Positions 43,605 through 52,996 of a stretch of 64,000 nt of DNA are shown here, piece after piece (position 1 is the first letter of the stretch; each line of letters opens with the position of its first letter). The position numbers and the translations under genes were made by a program. This stretch comes from Algoriphagus yeomjeoni (lineage in GTDB: Bacteria; Bacteroidota; Bacteroidia; Cytophagales; Cyclobacteriaceae), in contig NZ_QLLK01000017.1 in the NCBI RefSeq assembly GCF_003259505.1, forward strand, positions 1 through 64,000, written 5' to 3'. A model generated the notes under the pieces. It made no database searches. It was given only the letters and a program-made list of their open reading frames with translations, and had not been told where the DNA came from.

Positions 43605-43634
43605 AAGCCTCTGGGGATTTCCAGAGGCTTTTTT
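43605..43634 (+). terminator. Terminator after the beta-helix lipoprotein gene
   Basis: AAGCCTCTGG (43605-43614) pairs with CCAGAGGCTT (43621-43630), followed by a T run. Confidence 0.85.
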
Positions 43635-43684
43635 CGTTCCAAATAATTAAAAGTAAACGCTAAAAATTTAACTAGAAAAGTGGC

Positions 43685-44266
43685 TTAGTTTTTCCTTTCT
43701 GGTAGATTTAAAAGCTTCTGAAGCCGAATCCTAGCTCGACACAGCTGCGATTTTGAGGTGCTTTCAGAGATGTGAAGGTGTTTTGAGATTTCTTCATGGC
43801 TAAGTCCTTTTAAGGCAAAAAGTTCGAAGACAGCTTTGTATCCCTTAGGTAGTTTTTCCACCATAATAGACAGGTCTTCCCATTCCAAAGAATTATCGGG
43901 AGAGATTACTGTCATTTGGCTACCCAGTTGCTCTATGTTTATTGCTCTGAATTTCGCCTTTTGCTTTCCCAAATACATCAGGCATTCATTGACGACGATT
44001 CTTCTCACCCAGCCCTCAAAGCTGGCCTCTTGGCTGAATTGCCTTATTTTGCTAAAAACTTTACCAAAAGCGACTAGTAAAGCGTCCTCAGCGGCGGCCG
44101 TCTCCTTGATGTATCTGAGGCAAATAGATAGCATCTTGGGTGACAGCCTTTCAAATAGTTCCCGCTGAGCTTTTGGATTCTGGGCTAAGCAACCCAAGTA
44201 AAGTTGATCAATAGATTGTGGTAACGGCATAAAAGTACTTGCCGCATCTACCAATGATTTTTTCAT
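43685..44266 (-). CDS. ECF-type RNA polymerase sigma-70 family factor
   Basis: A 193-residue group 4 sigma factor. Region 2 is 'AQRELFERLSPKMLSICLRYI...AEDALLVAFGKVFSKIRQF' and region 4 is 'LPKGYKAVFELFALKGLSHEEISKHLHISESTSKSQLCRARIRLQ' (motifs split to stay short). No anti-sigma factor gene lies next to it, unlike the usual sigma/anti-sigma/SusCD order. It may direct a neighbouring catabolic unit. Confidence 0.92.
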   Translation of the reverse strand: MKKSLVDAASTFMPLPQSIDQLYLGCLAQNPKAQRELFERLSPKMLSICLRYIKETAAAEDALLVAFGKVFSKIRQFSQEASFEGWVRRIVVNECLMYLGKQKAKFRAINIEQLGSQMTVISPDNSLEWEDLSIMVEKLPKGYKAVFELFALKGLSHEEISKHLHISESTSKSQLCRARIRLQKLLNLPERKN

Positions 44267-44305
44267 TCGATTTAAATAAGTTAGAATAAGTAGTTGGTCT
44301 AATTC

Positions 44306-44506
44306 TCAAAAAGTTTCATTGGTTGATGACAATAAATACGTAACAGTGTATCCAAGAGATTGCTCTGAAACATCACATGTTTGGGTGATTTTTGGAGCAA
44401 CTTGCCGAAAATGTGAAAAGGAAGAAATAGCCTGCTGATCAGCATCCAAGTAATTATTGAATGTTATTCCCCACAGGACACAGGTGATTTTAAAAAAAAA
44501 TTTCAT
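44306..44506 (-). CDS. Possible small exported peptide (66 aa), doubtful
   Basis: A 66-residue frame starts at the ATG that ends leader element copy C, at the same spacing seen for the PRMT-like gene and susD. The N-terminus 'MKFFFKITCVLWGITF' is hydrophobic with a basic start, like a signal peptide; the rest is not recognised. The frame has no family match I know. It is listed because of the leader element and its place between the response regulator and sigma factor genes. Confidence 0.35.
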   Translation of the reverse strand: MKFFFKITCVLWGITFNNYLDADQQAISSFSHFRQVAPKITQTCDVSEQSLGYTVTYLLSSTNETF

Positions 44507-44598
44507 ATGTCTATAATTGTTTTTTAGCGGTCATATGGAATCTCGCAGGATTTATAATCATCCCAGTGTTTGACGTTATTCGTCATGCTCGATTTCAT
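44507..44598 (-). promoter_or_regulatory. Leader element copy C
   Basis: On the minus strand ATGAAATCGAGCA (44598-44586) and TGCGAGATTCC (44547-44537) form the outer stem. TGACG/CGTCA (44571-44585) is the inner stem. ATGAAA follows 41 nt after TGCGAG. The 3' half is almost identical to copy A, including the A run and CAATTATA before the ATG. Confidence 0.7.
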
Positions 44599-44712
44599 GT
44601 CAAGAATCAATTATTTTACTTGACAAAGTTGCGTCATTTTAAAGCCCTAAAAAATCACATAAATGAATGAAAAAGAAGTGGTTGAATCTTAAAAAACCAT
44701 ATTTCATGTGAT

Positions 44713-44740
44713 AAAAAAAGCTTCCCTATTTAGGAAGCTT
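44713..44740 (-). terminator. Terminator of the response regulator gene
   Basis: AAGCTTCC (44718-44725) pairs with GGAAGCTT (44733-44740). On the minus strand a T run follows. Confidence 0.85.
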
Positions 44741-44763
44741 GCATAGTAATAATTTCAGTTTCT

Positions 44764-45396
44764 TTAAATCAGATTATCTCTAAAAGCTTTTGCAACTGCC
44801 TCGCTTTTAGAATTGACATGGAGCTTTTCGTAGATCTTCTTGATGTGGGAACGAACTGTATCTATAGCAATGAACATCTCAGCAGCGATCATTTTATAGG
44901 AATACCCTTTGACTAACCATTGAAGCACTTCATTTTCCCTTTCCGAAAGATTATAATCATTCACGCCAGCAACATTTAATTGGGCAAACATTTTTAACAC
45001 TTGGGTGGCGACAGAAGCTGTCATCGGAGCTCCACCCGAAGAAGCTTCTTCAATGTATTCCAACAATCTAGCTGGAGGAGTTTTTTTGAGTATATACCCA
45101 TTTGCTCCATTCTTTAAAGCCTCAAAAATATTCTGATGATCGTCAAACACAGTCAACATAAGTACTTTGACATGATCATTGTTTTGGCGAATGATTTTCA
45201 ACCCTTGCAAACCATTGACTACTGGCATATCTATATCCATTAGAATCACATCTGGCTGATACGTTTTGATTTCAAAAGCCACATTCGAACAGTTCTTAAA
45301 TGCTGCCAAAACGCTAAATCCTTCACTCCCATCAATCAACATGGTGAGCCCCTCTCTCAGCTGAGGATTATCTTCATATATCAGTAGCTTTATCAT
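44764..45396 (-). CDS. NarL/FixJ-type response regulator
   Basis: A 210-residue two-domain regulator. The receiver (1-120) has acidic residues 'YEDN', the phosphoacceptor aspartate in 'DVILMDIDMPVVNG' and lysine in 'ILKKTPP'. The LuxR helix-turn-helix (about 147-205) has 'LSERENEVLQWLVKGYSYKMIAAEMFI' and 'TVRSHIKKIYEKLHVNSKSEAV' (quoted in parts). It lies 68 bp downstream of the sensor kinase gene, so it is the likely cognate regulator. Confidence 0.93.
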   Translation of the reverse strand: MIKLLIYEDNPQLREGLTMLIDGSEGFSVLAAFKNCSNVAFEIKTYQPDVILMDIDMPVVNGLQGLKIIRQNNDHVKVLMLTVFDDHQNIFEALKNGANGYILKKTPPARLLEYIEEASSGGAPMTASVATQVLKMFAQLNVAGVNDYNLSERENEVLQWLVKGYSYKMIAAEMFIAIDTVRSHIKKIYEKLHVNSKSEAVAKAFRDNLI

Positions 45397-45463
45397 TTCC
45401 CTCCAATTTAAACTTAAAATTACTTGGCTCTTCCTTCTGATTCAATCATATGTATGTGTGGAA

Positions 45464-48457
45464 TTAAACACTTAACTGGAGGTAAATCTCGGCACCTTCG
45501 CCTAGCTGTGAAGTGATAGTAAGTTCACCATTCAAACTTGCTGCGCGCTTTTTCATATTTCCCATTCCATTACCTTCATCCACTTGTTTAGGATTAAATC
45601 CCTTCCCATTGTCTTTGATTTTCATTTTAAAATGATTCTTTTCCAAACCAAAATGAATGAATACCTCATCAGCCATGGAGTATTTAGCGACATTGTTTAT
45701 ACCCTCTTTAAAGATCAAGAATAAGTCTCTAATCGTGTCCATACTTAATTTCATGCCCAAGATTTTCTCCTCCACCTCAAATTGAATCCTGATATCTTTG
45801 GACTCCAAAGCCTGATTAGCAAATTCCCTCATCCTGGCAATCAGTTTTTCCATTGAATCATTTTGAGGTTTAATACTCCAAACAATATCATCCATAGAAT
45901 CCATCATACGTTGACTATTTTCTGATATTTTACTGATATACTCACTCGTCTTTGCTGGATCAGTTCCTAGTTTTGTTTTGGCCATGGAACTAAGAATATT
46001 AATGGTACTAAGCGTGGAGCCCATATCATCATGAAGGTCTCTTGCTAAGCGAGCCCTGATTTTACCAATCGCCAGCACCCTATTCAGGTTTAAGCGATAA
46101 ATCAAAACCACAATTCCCAAGAATAGGAATACCAATAGTGTTTTAAACCACCCACTTTGAATCAAACTAGGTTGTATCTCGAAATCATAACTGGCAATTC
46201 CTGACAAAATCCCTGCTTCATTGACACTTCTTACTTCAAACCTGTATTCACCAGGCGGTAATAAAGAATAAACTGCTCTGTAATTTTGCTGTGATTCCAC
46301 CCACTTTTCCTCTGCACCGACTAATCTATAATAATAGGAAAACCTATCCTGCAGCGGGAAATTGAGAATGTTAAAATCAAAACTTATACTATTCTCTTGG
46401 GAGGAAAATTTCCGTCGAGGATCTGGAATTGATGCATCTCCTACATAATGTCCAAACAATTCCACGTTGGTAATCATGGGTACAATAGGAACTAAATTTC
46501 GATCAAATTGAAGTGGATCGAAGATTAAAATCGCATTATTACTCAAAAAGGCCAGATCTCCGTTTGAGAATCGACTACCACCACGCCCATCACTGGGAAT
46601 TTGCGCAAAAAAATGATTCGTTCCAAAAGATGAAAAAGTATTGGTTTTGGCATCAAAACGGGTTAATCCATTGGGGGTGTAAATCCAGACTAATTGATTT
46701 TGATCGACTTCCAAATGAAGAATGCCATTGCTCAGCAAACCTTCTGAAAAGGAAAAGATCTCATTCTTACCAGAATTGACATTGTATTTATTGAGTAACT
46801 CCGTTCCCATCAAAAAAATACTATCATTCAACTGCACAATTCTTTCTATGATGTTGGAGTTAAGAATTGTATTGTCCAGATGCCTAATCACTGAAGCATC
46901 TTTAGGATTGAGAACATAAACCCCATCGTTTGTAGATGTTACCCATAGGTTTTGATTCTTGCTTACAAGGATTTTTGGAATCCTACCTTGAAACTTTCTG
47001 AACCTGCTAAAGCCATTTACCTGAAACCCTTCTCCCTCATATTTGACAACTCCTCCCGCTTGAGTACCAAACCAAACAGTTCCATCTGAGTCTTGAGCGA
47101 TGGTTCGAATGGTAGATCCATCAAATGGTTCAGGACTGAGGTAATGAGCTTTTTTTGCTTTTAAATCTGCCACCATAATAAGGCCTTTCTGCATCCCCAC
47201 CCAAACTAACCCTCTAAATTGATCGTGGTGAATATCCCAAACTTGATTGGATTCAATTGTGCCTGGAGAATTTCTTTTTATCCATTCATCATTGAGCAAT
47301 CCATTTCTAGGATGATATAACCTTAACCCTTTTCCCCAACTACCAACCCAAATATTGGTATCAGCATTATGAATCACTTCTTTGATCGCCTGAAATTCAT
47401 TATTCCCTGACTGAGACTCCATTTGGTTAAAGAAGATATTAGGAGTGTCAAAGTGTATAAAAAACAAACCCGAATCAGTAGCAAGCCAAAGTCCACCTGA
47501 CTTATCCCAGATTATTTTACTTATTCTATCATATATCAAATCACTTTGAATAATTCGATTGTATCTGAAATTAGTATAATCAAAATCAGCTAGGGTTTGA
47601 ACTCCATACCTCCAAAGCTTACCTCCTGGCAATGCAATCAGTCCATAAGCTTCCTGGTAATTATCATGTGGAGCTTTGATTTGGTCCATATGATCCTTCC
47701 ACATGTTGGATTTAGTATCATAGGAAACCAAATGTTCATTTGGCGCCCAATAATTTATCCAATAAATTCCATGGCCATCCTTAAATATATTTGAGACCTC
47801 TTTGAAATCCGGCCCGTTCAAAATCGGTAAATTGAGAGGATTGAAAGTGGAAGTATAGATTAGGTCTTTATGGGAATCATATACTGCTATCCCATCCATA
47901 CTACTGATCCAAAAGAATCCTTTTTCTTCTTCAAAAATGGATCTCACCCTCCATCCATCCGGGACTTTGATCGGTACTTTTAGGTCTGTAATAATACCTT
48001 TGTCAAGATTGATCAATAGAATTTTATTGTTCCTAAGCACCACATACATCCTACCTTCACTATCCATCCAAAGGTGCTCTCCTTGATATCTTTCTTCAGG
48101 TTTTTCAAAAGGAATTTTCGTAAATAACTCTTTTTCAGGTATGTAATACCCATAATCATCACCTACTCTAAGCCACATCAAACCTGACTGGTCTATCAAG
48201 ATTTCTGAAACTGATTTTGCTGATTGGTGACCTGGGGTTTTGATTCGATAGTTCATGAATTTCCGACCATCAAACCGTTGAAGCCCATTTGGCGTCCCGA
48301 CCCATATAAAACCACTTTTATCTTGATGTATTGTCAATACCTGATTGGAGGAAAGACCTTCTGCTAAACCGAACTTATTGATAAAAAATCTTTTGGTTTC
48401 AGCCTCCGAAGACTGAAAAAATAATATGAAAAGAAAAAGGGCTAGGTACCGCTTCAT
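45464..48457 (-). CDS. Two-component regulator propeller sensor histidine kinase
   Basis: A 997-residue periplasmic-sensor kinase. A signal segment is followed by about fourteen propeller repeats (two seven-bladed domains, with recurring '[16 protein letters not shown]' and '[15 protein letters not shown]'-like strands). Next come a Y_Y_Y domain ('[14 protein letters not shown]', '[17 protein letters not shown]'), one membrane helix ('[17 protein letters not shown]'), a HisKA_3 dimerisation domain with H in '[15 protein letters not shown]', and a HATPase ('[10 protein letters not shown]', 'DNGKGFNP', 'GNGMGNM'). This is the separate-kinase version of hybrid glycan-sensing systems. The frame also opens at TTG 48469, but the ATG at 48457 is preferred. 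Confidence 0.92.
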   Translation of the reverse strand: MKRYLALFLFILFFQSSEAETKRFFINKFGLAEGLSSNQVLTIHQDKSGFIWVGTPNGLQRFDGRKFMNYRIKTPGHQSAKSVSEILIDQSGLMWLRVGDDYGYYIPEKELFTKIPFEKPEERYQGEHLWMDSEGRMYVVLRNNKILLINLDKGIITDLKVPIKVPDGWRVRSIFEEEKGFFWISSMDGIAVYDSHKDLIYTSTFNPLNLPILNGPDFKEVSNIFKDGHGIYWINYWAPNEHLVSYDTKSNMWKDHMDQIKAPHDNYQEAYGLIALPGGKLWRYGVQTLADFDYTNFRYNRIIQSDLIYDRISKIIWDKSGGLWLATDSGLFFIHFDTPNIFFNQMESQSGNNEFQAIKEVIHNADTNIWVGSWGKGLRLYHPRNGLLNDEWIKRNSPGTIESNQVWDIHHDQFRGLVWVGMQKGLIMVADLKAKKAHYLSPEPFDGSTIRTIAQDSDGTVWFGTQAGGVVKYEGEGFQVNGFSRFRKFQGRIPKILVSKNQNLWVTSTNDGVYVLNPKDASVIRHLDNTILNSNIIERIVQLNDSIFLMGTELLNKYNVNSGKNEIFSFSEGLLSNGILHLEVDQNQLVWIYTPNGLTRFDAKTNTFSSFGTNHFFAQIPSDGRGGSRFSNGDLAFLSNNAILIFDPLQFDRNLVPIVPMITNVELFGHYVGDASIPDPRRKFSSQENSISFDFNILNFPLQDRFSYYYRLVGAEEKWVESQQNYRAVYSLLPPGEYRFEVRSVNEAGILSGIASYDFEIQPSLIQSGWFKTLLVFLFLGIVVLIYRLNLNRVLAIGKIRARLARDLHDDMGSTLSTINILSSMAKTKLGTDPAKTSEYISKISENSQRMMDSMDDIVWSIKPQNDSMEKLIARMREFANQALESKDIRIQFEVEEKILGMKLSMDTIRDLFLIFKEGINNVAKYSMADEVFIHFGLEKNHFKMKIKDNGKGFNPKQVDEGNGMGNMKKRAASLNGELTITSQLGEGAEIYLQLSV

Positions 48458-48652
48458 ATTTGGCTCCAAATTAGGTGAAAATCATAATATTTTCACCCAA
48501 TAAATATTTCAATTCACACGTTTATGTGGTCTTTATCTTTCAGCATATCACTCAACTTTTTCATGGAATTTAAAATGCCATTCTATGAATAAAATGAGGT
48601 AAAAAAATCCACCTCATTTTATAAGCCCAGCTACTCAAAAAATAATTGATAC

Positions 48653-49345
48653 TCAATCAAAGAGACAATAATTATTATACAAGAGGATGTGGTTTTCCAA
48701 ATCCCTGAATTTTGGTTTCCTGATTTCCATTACGCCTTCACAGTTTCCAAAAAGCTGGTGAAATGACTTTTTATATTTCCCTTTTTTTACTTTCATCAAT
48801 TCTCCACCATTTTTTGAAATAAAAAATGCGCGATGTTTCTCACCAGTCCAGGTAATATACTTCCCTTCTAAGGCAGTGGTTTTTCTTGCAAATGGATCAT
48901 AATAAACTTCAAAAACCTCATCAAAATCAGGATTCAACACTTGCAAGAGCATTTCCTTCTTCCCGTTAATACTGGTATTTCTGAAAAGGATATAATCCTG
49001 TGGCATTCCAGTTGGCTGATCTTTGGAAAGCAGTTTCTTAAGTGAAGAACCTCTTTCATTTAGATATTGAAGTCTGGTAGCTCCATTCAAAGCAATCGCA
49101 AACTCTTCCATCTCTTCCGCAGATATTATATGACGTGCTCCAGTCAGATCTTCTAAATTTACTTGGGTAATCCCTCTGCTACTTGAGCTAGAAAGGATTT
49201 TCCCTTCTAGTACTTGCCCTGATTTTAGCAATGCATAGCCTTTATTTGACATGGGAAGTTCCTCCAAAGGCTGTTGCAGTTTTTGCGCAGACACACCGAG
49301 AGCGACCCCAAAAAGTGCCAGAAAAATTAAATTCACTTTCTTCAT
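48653..49345 (-). CDS. Hypothetical secreted protein (230 aa)
   Basis: A signal peptide (MKKVNLIFLALFGVALGVSAQ) is followed by a beta-rich protein with 'KGYALLKSGQVLEGKIL', 'KEMLLQVLNPDFDEVFEVYYDP' and a cysteine-containing end 'FGNCEGVMEIRKPKFRDLENHI'. I do not recognise the family; proteins of this kind occur widely in Bacteroidota. It is upstream of the sensor kinase gene on the same strand, with 183 bp between them, and may be separate. Confidence 0.7.
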   Translation of the reverse strand: MKKVNLIFLALFGVALGVSAQKLQQPLEELPMSNKGYALLKSGQVLEGKILSSSSSRGITQVNLEDLTGARHIISAEEMEEFAIALNGATRLQYLNERGSSLKKLLSKDQPTGMPQDYILFRNTSINGKKEMLLQVLNPDFDEVFEVYYDPFARKTTALEGKYITWTGEKHRAFFISKNGGELMKVKKGKYKKSFHQLFGNCEGVMEIRKPKFRDLENHILLYNNYCLFD

Positions 49346-49624
49346 TGTTCGTTAGTTTTTGTTTTAATAATGTTTGAAGATTATTTTATTTAATCCCCCT
49401 TATTCCAGATGATGGAAAAACAATACGTGGGGTTGCATCAAAAACTTAACAAACACTTAAAATCCGTTTTTCTTATAATCCACTTTATCCAAAGAAAACA
49501 TTCAACAAGCTATAGTTGAAAGGTTTACAAATGAATTCAACAAACAAATTCATAACAAAATGGTGAAATGATTTATCAGGATTTTAAGGTTTAAAAATGA
49601 ACCTTGCCAACTAATCCCAATCGT

Positions 49625-50698
49625 ATGAAATCCATTAGAATTATTCTTATTACACTTTTCAGTTTGTTTCTCACTTTACAGCTTTCTGCCCAAAAGCTTA
49701 ACGAAATCCAGGTAATCGGAAGTCACAATAGCTACAAAAGTCAAATGGCTCCAGAACTTGTGGCTTATTTGGCCAAAGTGAATCCGCCTGCTGCCCAGAG
49801 TTTAGAATATGCCCATATCCCTTTAGAAGCTCAATTGGAATTAGGTTTAAGAAACTTGGAATTAGATGTTTTTCACGATCCAGAAGGAGGAAGGTATTCA
49901 AACCCAAAAGGATTGGAAATCATCAAAGCCAGCGGAGGAGACATACCTAATTATGATCCAACTGATGCACTTTCCAAACCTGGCTTGAAGCTTTTTCATG
50001 TGCAGGACTTAGATTTTCAATCTCACCACCTGCTGTTTGCAGATGCTTTGACCGCACTCAAAAAATGGAGCAATAATAACCCTGAGCATTATCCCATCTT
50101 TATTTTAATCAATGCAAAAGATGGAAATATCCCTGGCACTCGCCCTGTTCTGCCTTTTACAGCCACGGCTTTGGACAGCATTGATTTGGAAATCAGAACG
50201 CATTTGGGCATGAATAAGCTAATCACTCCAGATATGGTAAAAGGGGATTATACTGATTTGGAATCAGCAGTGCTTGCTGGAAACTGGCCTAGTTTGGAAG
50301 ATGCGCGTGGCAAATTCCTTTTTGTTTTGGATGAGAGTGAGGAGAAAATTGACCGATATCTGACTGCAAAACCTGAACTTAAAAATGCGGTACTTTTTGT
50401 CAACAAAAAAGAAGGGAATTCAACTGCTGGATTTAGGATTATCAATAATGCGGTGAAGGATGAGTCGTACATTAGAGAACTTGTTAAAAAGGGATATATG
50501 ATCCGAACGCGGGCTGATTCAGATACTAAGCAGGCCAGAACGAATGATTATTCTACTTTCGAAAAAGCTAAAGCATCTGGAGCTCAGGTAATTTCCACGG
50601 ATTATTATATCCCATCAACCTTCTTCAAATCGGATTACAAAGTTAATTTCGAAGGGGATCTGTACCAAAGACCTAATCCAGTGTTGGTCAACAAATAG
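49625..50698 (+). CDS. PI-PLC-like phosphodiesterase (Ca2+-dependent type)
   Basis: A 357-residue secreted enzyme with a signal peptide after the ATG at 49625; the frame extends to a TTG at 49604 but that is less likely. The catalytic domain of phosphatidylinositol-specific phospholipase C begins 'EIQVIGSHNSYKSQM' (active-site histidine), 'AQLELGLRNLELDVFHDPEG' (metal ligands E and D) and 'GLKLFHVQDLDFQS' (second histidine). These eukaryotic-type Ca2+-dependent enzymes occur in Bacteroidota; the substrate may be a phosphoinositol or glycerophosphodiester. It lies 15 bp before the metallophosphoesterase gene. Confidence 0.87.
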   Translation: MKSIRIILITLFSLFLTLQLSAQKLNEIQVIGSHNSYKSQMAPELVAYLAKVNPPAAQSLEYAHIPLEAQLELGLRNLELDVFHDPEGGRYSNPKGLEIIKASGGDIPNYDPTDALSKPGLKLFHVQDLDFQSHHLLFADALTALKKWSNNNPEHYPIFILINAKDGNIPGTRPVLPFTATALDSIDLEIRTHLGMNKLITPDMVKGDYTDLESAVLAGNWPSLEDARGKFLFVLDESEEKIDRYLTAKPELKNAVLFVNKKEGNSTAGFRIINNAVKDESYIRELVKKGYMIRTRADSDTKQARTNDYSTFEKAKASGAQVISTDYYIPSTFFKSDYKVNFEGDLYQRPNPVLVNK

Positions 50699-50713
50699 AC
50701 ACATCTTAACATT

Positions 50714-52555
50714 TTGAACAGAAAATATATTCTTCCTAGCATCCTTGGCGCAGCAATACACCTAATCAGCCCAAACCCACAGCTTTTTGCTCAATCATCA
50801 ACTGAAATAAAAATCGCGTTTCTCTCAGACATCCACCTGCAAGATGTCTATGCAGATTTGCAGTCACCTGATTTTCGCGGATTGTTTAATCCAAAAACTG
50901 GCAAATACGCGACTATTCGAACCATGAAAAGCCAACTAAATTCTACCCGGCTTTTCAATGAAAACTATTTTGCTTTCATCAGCGCATTGGAAGACCTAAA
51001 GAAAAAAGAAATTCAACTCGTGGTACTTCCGGGCGACTTTACCGATGACGGTCAGCCGATGAATGTTTTGGCATTTCAGAAAATTCTTAACCATTACGCT
51101 AAAAATTTCGGAATGCGATTTTATGTGACTACTGGAAATCATGATCCAGTCAAACCATTTGGAGGAATTGCCGGGAAAAGAGATTTTTTGGGAGTGGATG
51201 GTTCCGAGCAAGCAATCGCAGGGACAGCTGATTTATATAAAAATACGGACGCAGCAACCTCAGATCAGATCAATTATTGGGGTTATCCAGAGATCACACA
51301 AGCATTAGCCGCTTATGGCTTTTTCCCAAGCCCACAGGATGTTTTCTGGGCGCATCCATTTGAAGAGCTGGATTATGATTCTTACAGCTTTGATCAGGCC
51401 ATAGCTTCCTCCAACCTTGAAAACAGAGTTTATTCAGATGCAGATTCGGGGCTTTTCCTGCCTGATGCCAGCTATCTCGTGGAACCTATAGCTGGAATTT
51501 GGCTACTTGCGCTTGATGGAAATGTATACACACACTCTGAAGAGGATAATTGGAGCGGCTCCTCTGTTGGGTTCAATCAGGCTGTGAATCACAAAAATCA
51601 CCAACTCGACTGGATCAGAAAAGTTAGTACTGAAGCTGAAAATAGAGGTAAAACCCTGATTTCTTTCAGTCACTACCCTCTGGTAGAATTCCATGACGGA
51701 GCATCAGCCGAGATGAAATCACTTTTTGGACCGAATAAATTTCAACTCGAACGCGTGCCTTCTTCGGAGACCAGCGAACTATATGCTGCTGCAGGAATCA
51801 ACATCCATTTCGCGGGACACATGCACATCAATGATACCGGAATTTATCAAGACCAATCAACCACCCATACCATGTATAACATCCAAGTTCCTTCCTTGGC
51901 GGCCTTTCCGCCTGCCTATAAGACTGCCACAATCACTTCGCAAGACAATTTTGAAATAGAGACTATCCCTTTGACAGAAGTAGGTCATATGAATGAATTC
52001 TTTGATCTCTATCGAATGGAGCATAGGTGGTTACTTGAAAACCAAGATCCCGGAATTTGGGATACCACCATTCTGGCTTCCAAAGACTATCTCGAATACA
52101 CCAGAAATCACCTTCGGGAATTAACAAAATCCAGATTTATCCCATCGGATTGGCCAGAAAATCTGGCTATTCTGCTAGAAAATCTCAGTCCTAAAGAGCT
52201 TATCCTATGGAGTAAAATGGACGAAATCAAAAGTGATAGATTTCTACAAGAGAAATTAAGAACACTACAAATCAATCCAGGAGGTATGAATCCCAAACAT
52301 TCTATTATCGATGATTTTTACTTGTTGAAAAACGGCGATGAACTGGGAAAAAACCTCATTCCTGAAGATAGACTTAGTTTTTATGAGGAATTGATTACTT
52401 CACTCAGCAAAAAAACCTTCTCCTCTTCGGTTCAGAACCTGAACCGTGAATTGATTCAGTTTTTTGGGATTTTTGAGAAGCTCTATCAGTCGAATCCTTC
52501 AGACCATTTTTCCATTGACCTGAAAAACAATACGATAAAGAAAATTCAGGATTGA
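50714..52555 (+). CDS. Secreted metallophosphoesterase (TTG start)
   Basis: A 613-residue calcineurin-like phosphoesterase. The motifs are 'AFLSDIHLQD', 'VVLPGDFTDDG', 'VTTGNHDPVKPF', 'ISFSHYPL' and 'FAGHMHINDTG', which supply the two-metal site. A signal peptide is visible from TTG at 50714 onwards ('ILPSILGAAIHLISPNPQLFAQ'); no ATG is near, so TTG is taken as the start. The gap to the PI-PLC-like gene is 15 bp, so they are one operon, perhaps releasing phosphate from phosphodiesters. A hairpin terminator follows at 52618. Confidence 0.88.
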   Translation: MNRKYILPSILGAAIHLISPNPQLFAQSSTEIKIAFLSDIHLQDVYADLQSPDFRGLFNPKTGKYATIRTMKSQLNSTRLFNENYFAFISALEDLKKKEIQLVVLPGDFTDDGQPMNVLAFQKILNHYAKNFGMRFYVTTGNHDPVKPFGGIAGKRDFLGVDGSEQAIAGTADLYKNTDAATSDQINYWGYPEITQALAAYGFFPSPQDVFWAHPFEELDYDSYSFDQAIASSNLENRVYSDADSGLFLPDASYLVEPIAGIWLLALDGNVYTHSEEDNWSGSSVGFNQAVNHKNHQLDWIRKVSTEAENRGKTLISFSHYPLVEFHDGASAEMKSLFGPNKFQLERVPSSETSELYAAAGINIHFAGHMHINDTGIYQDQSTTHTMYNIQVPSLAAFPPAYKTATITSQDNFEIETIPLTEVGHMNEFFDLYRMEHRWLLENQDPGIWDTTILASKDYLEYTRNHLRELTKSRFIPSDWPENLAILLENLSPKELILWSKMDEIKSDRFLQEKLRTLQINPGGMNPKHSIIDDFYLLKNGDELGKNLIPEDRLSFYEELITSLSKKTFSSSVQNLNRELIQFFGIFEKLYQSNPSDHFSIDLKNNTIKKIQD

Positions 52556-52617
52556 GGCAAAGTCAATCATATTGGTCGTGCCGTTGGCACTCTCCTGTGT
52601 CATAAATCCGCTAGTAA

Positions 52618-52656
52618 CCCAGAATCCCGATAGCTATCGCGGACATTCTGGGCTTT
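52618..52656 (+). terminator. Hairpin terminator after the metallophosphoesterase gene
   Basis: CCCAGAAT (52618-52625) pairs with ATTCTGGG (52645-52652) around an inner CGATAGCTATCG palindrome, followed by CTTTT. Confidence 0.7.
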
Positions 52657-52942
52657 TACTGGCCTTGCCGTTGGCAAGGGAAATCCTGCCGAGATTCTAA
52701 AAACGGGATAATGAGCCTATTTCTAGGTTATAATAGCAGACCCAATAAATTCAACTGACGTAAGTACTTAAAAACCTTTTAATTATTCAATTGGCCAATA
52801 GACATTCTATATGAAGAATGCCAAGGGCATTCACAATACCAGCCCCGAATACAGCGCAGCGAAATTCGGGGTAGAAAAATCATTATTGAATTTATGAGTG
52901 CCAAAGGCACGATCAGTAACACAAAAACCTAAAAAAACAGCA

Positions 52943-52971
52943 AAAGCCGACGAGAAATTCTCATCGGCTTT
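52943..52971 (-). terminator. Terminator of the second susD gene
   Basis: AAAGCCGA-CGAGA and TCTC-ATCGGCTTT pair with one mismatch. The stem sits 26 bp after the susD stop codon. Confidence 0.7.
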
Positions 52972-52996
52972 ACTATTACATTATGATATTTAAGTC

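Larger units (their letters stand above)
52556..52996. repeat. Cluster of TGCC-nnn-GGCA palindromes
   Basis: Four short palindromes with the same core lie here: GTGCC-GTT-GGCAC (52578-52590), CCTTGCC-GTT-GGCAAGG (52662-52678), GAATGCC-AAG-GGCATTC (52816-52832) and GTGCC-AAA-GGCAC (52898-52910). A CCCCGAAT/ATTCGGGG pair (52843-52872) lies among them. They resemble REP-type elements. No gene was found. Confidence 0.65.
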
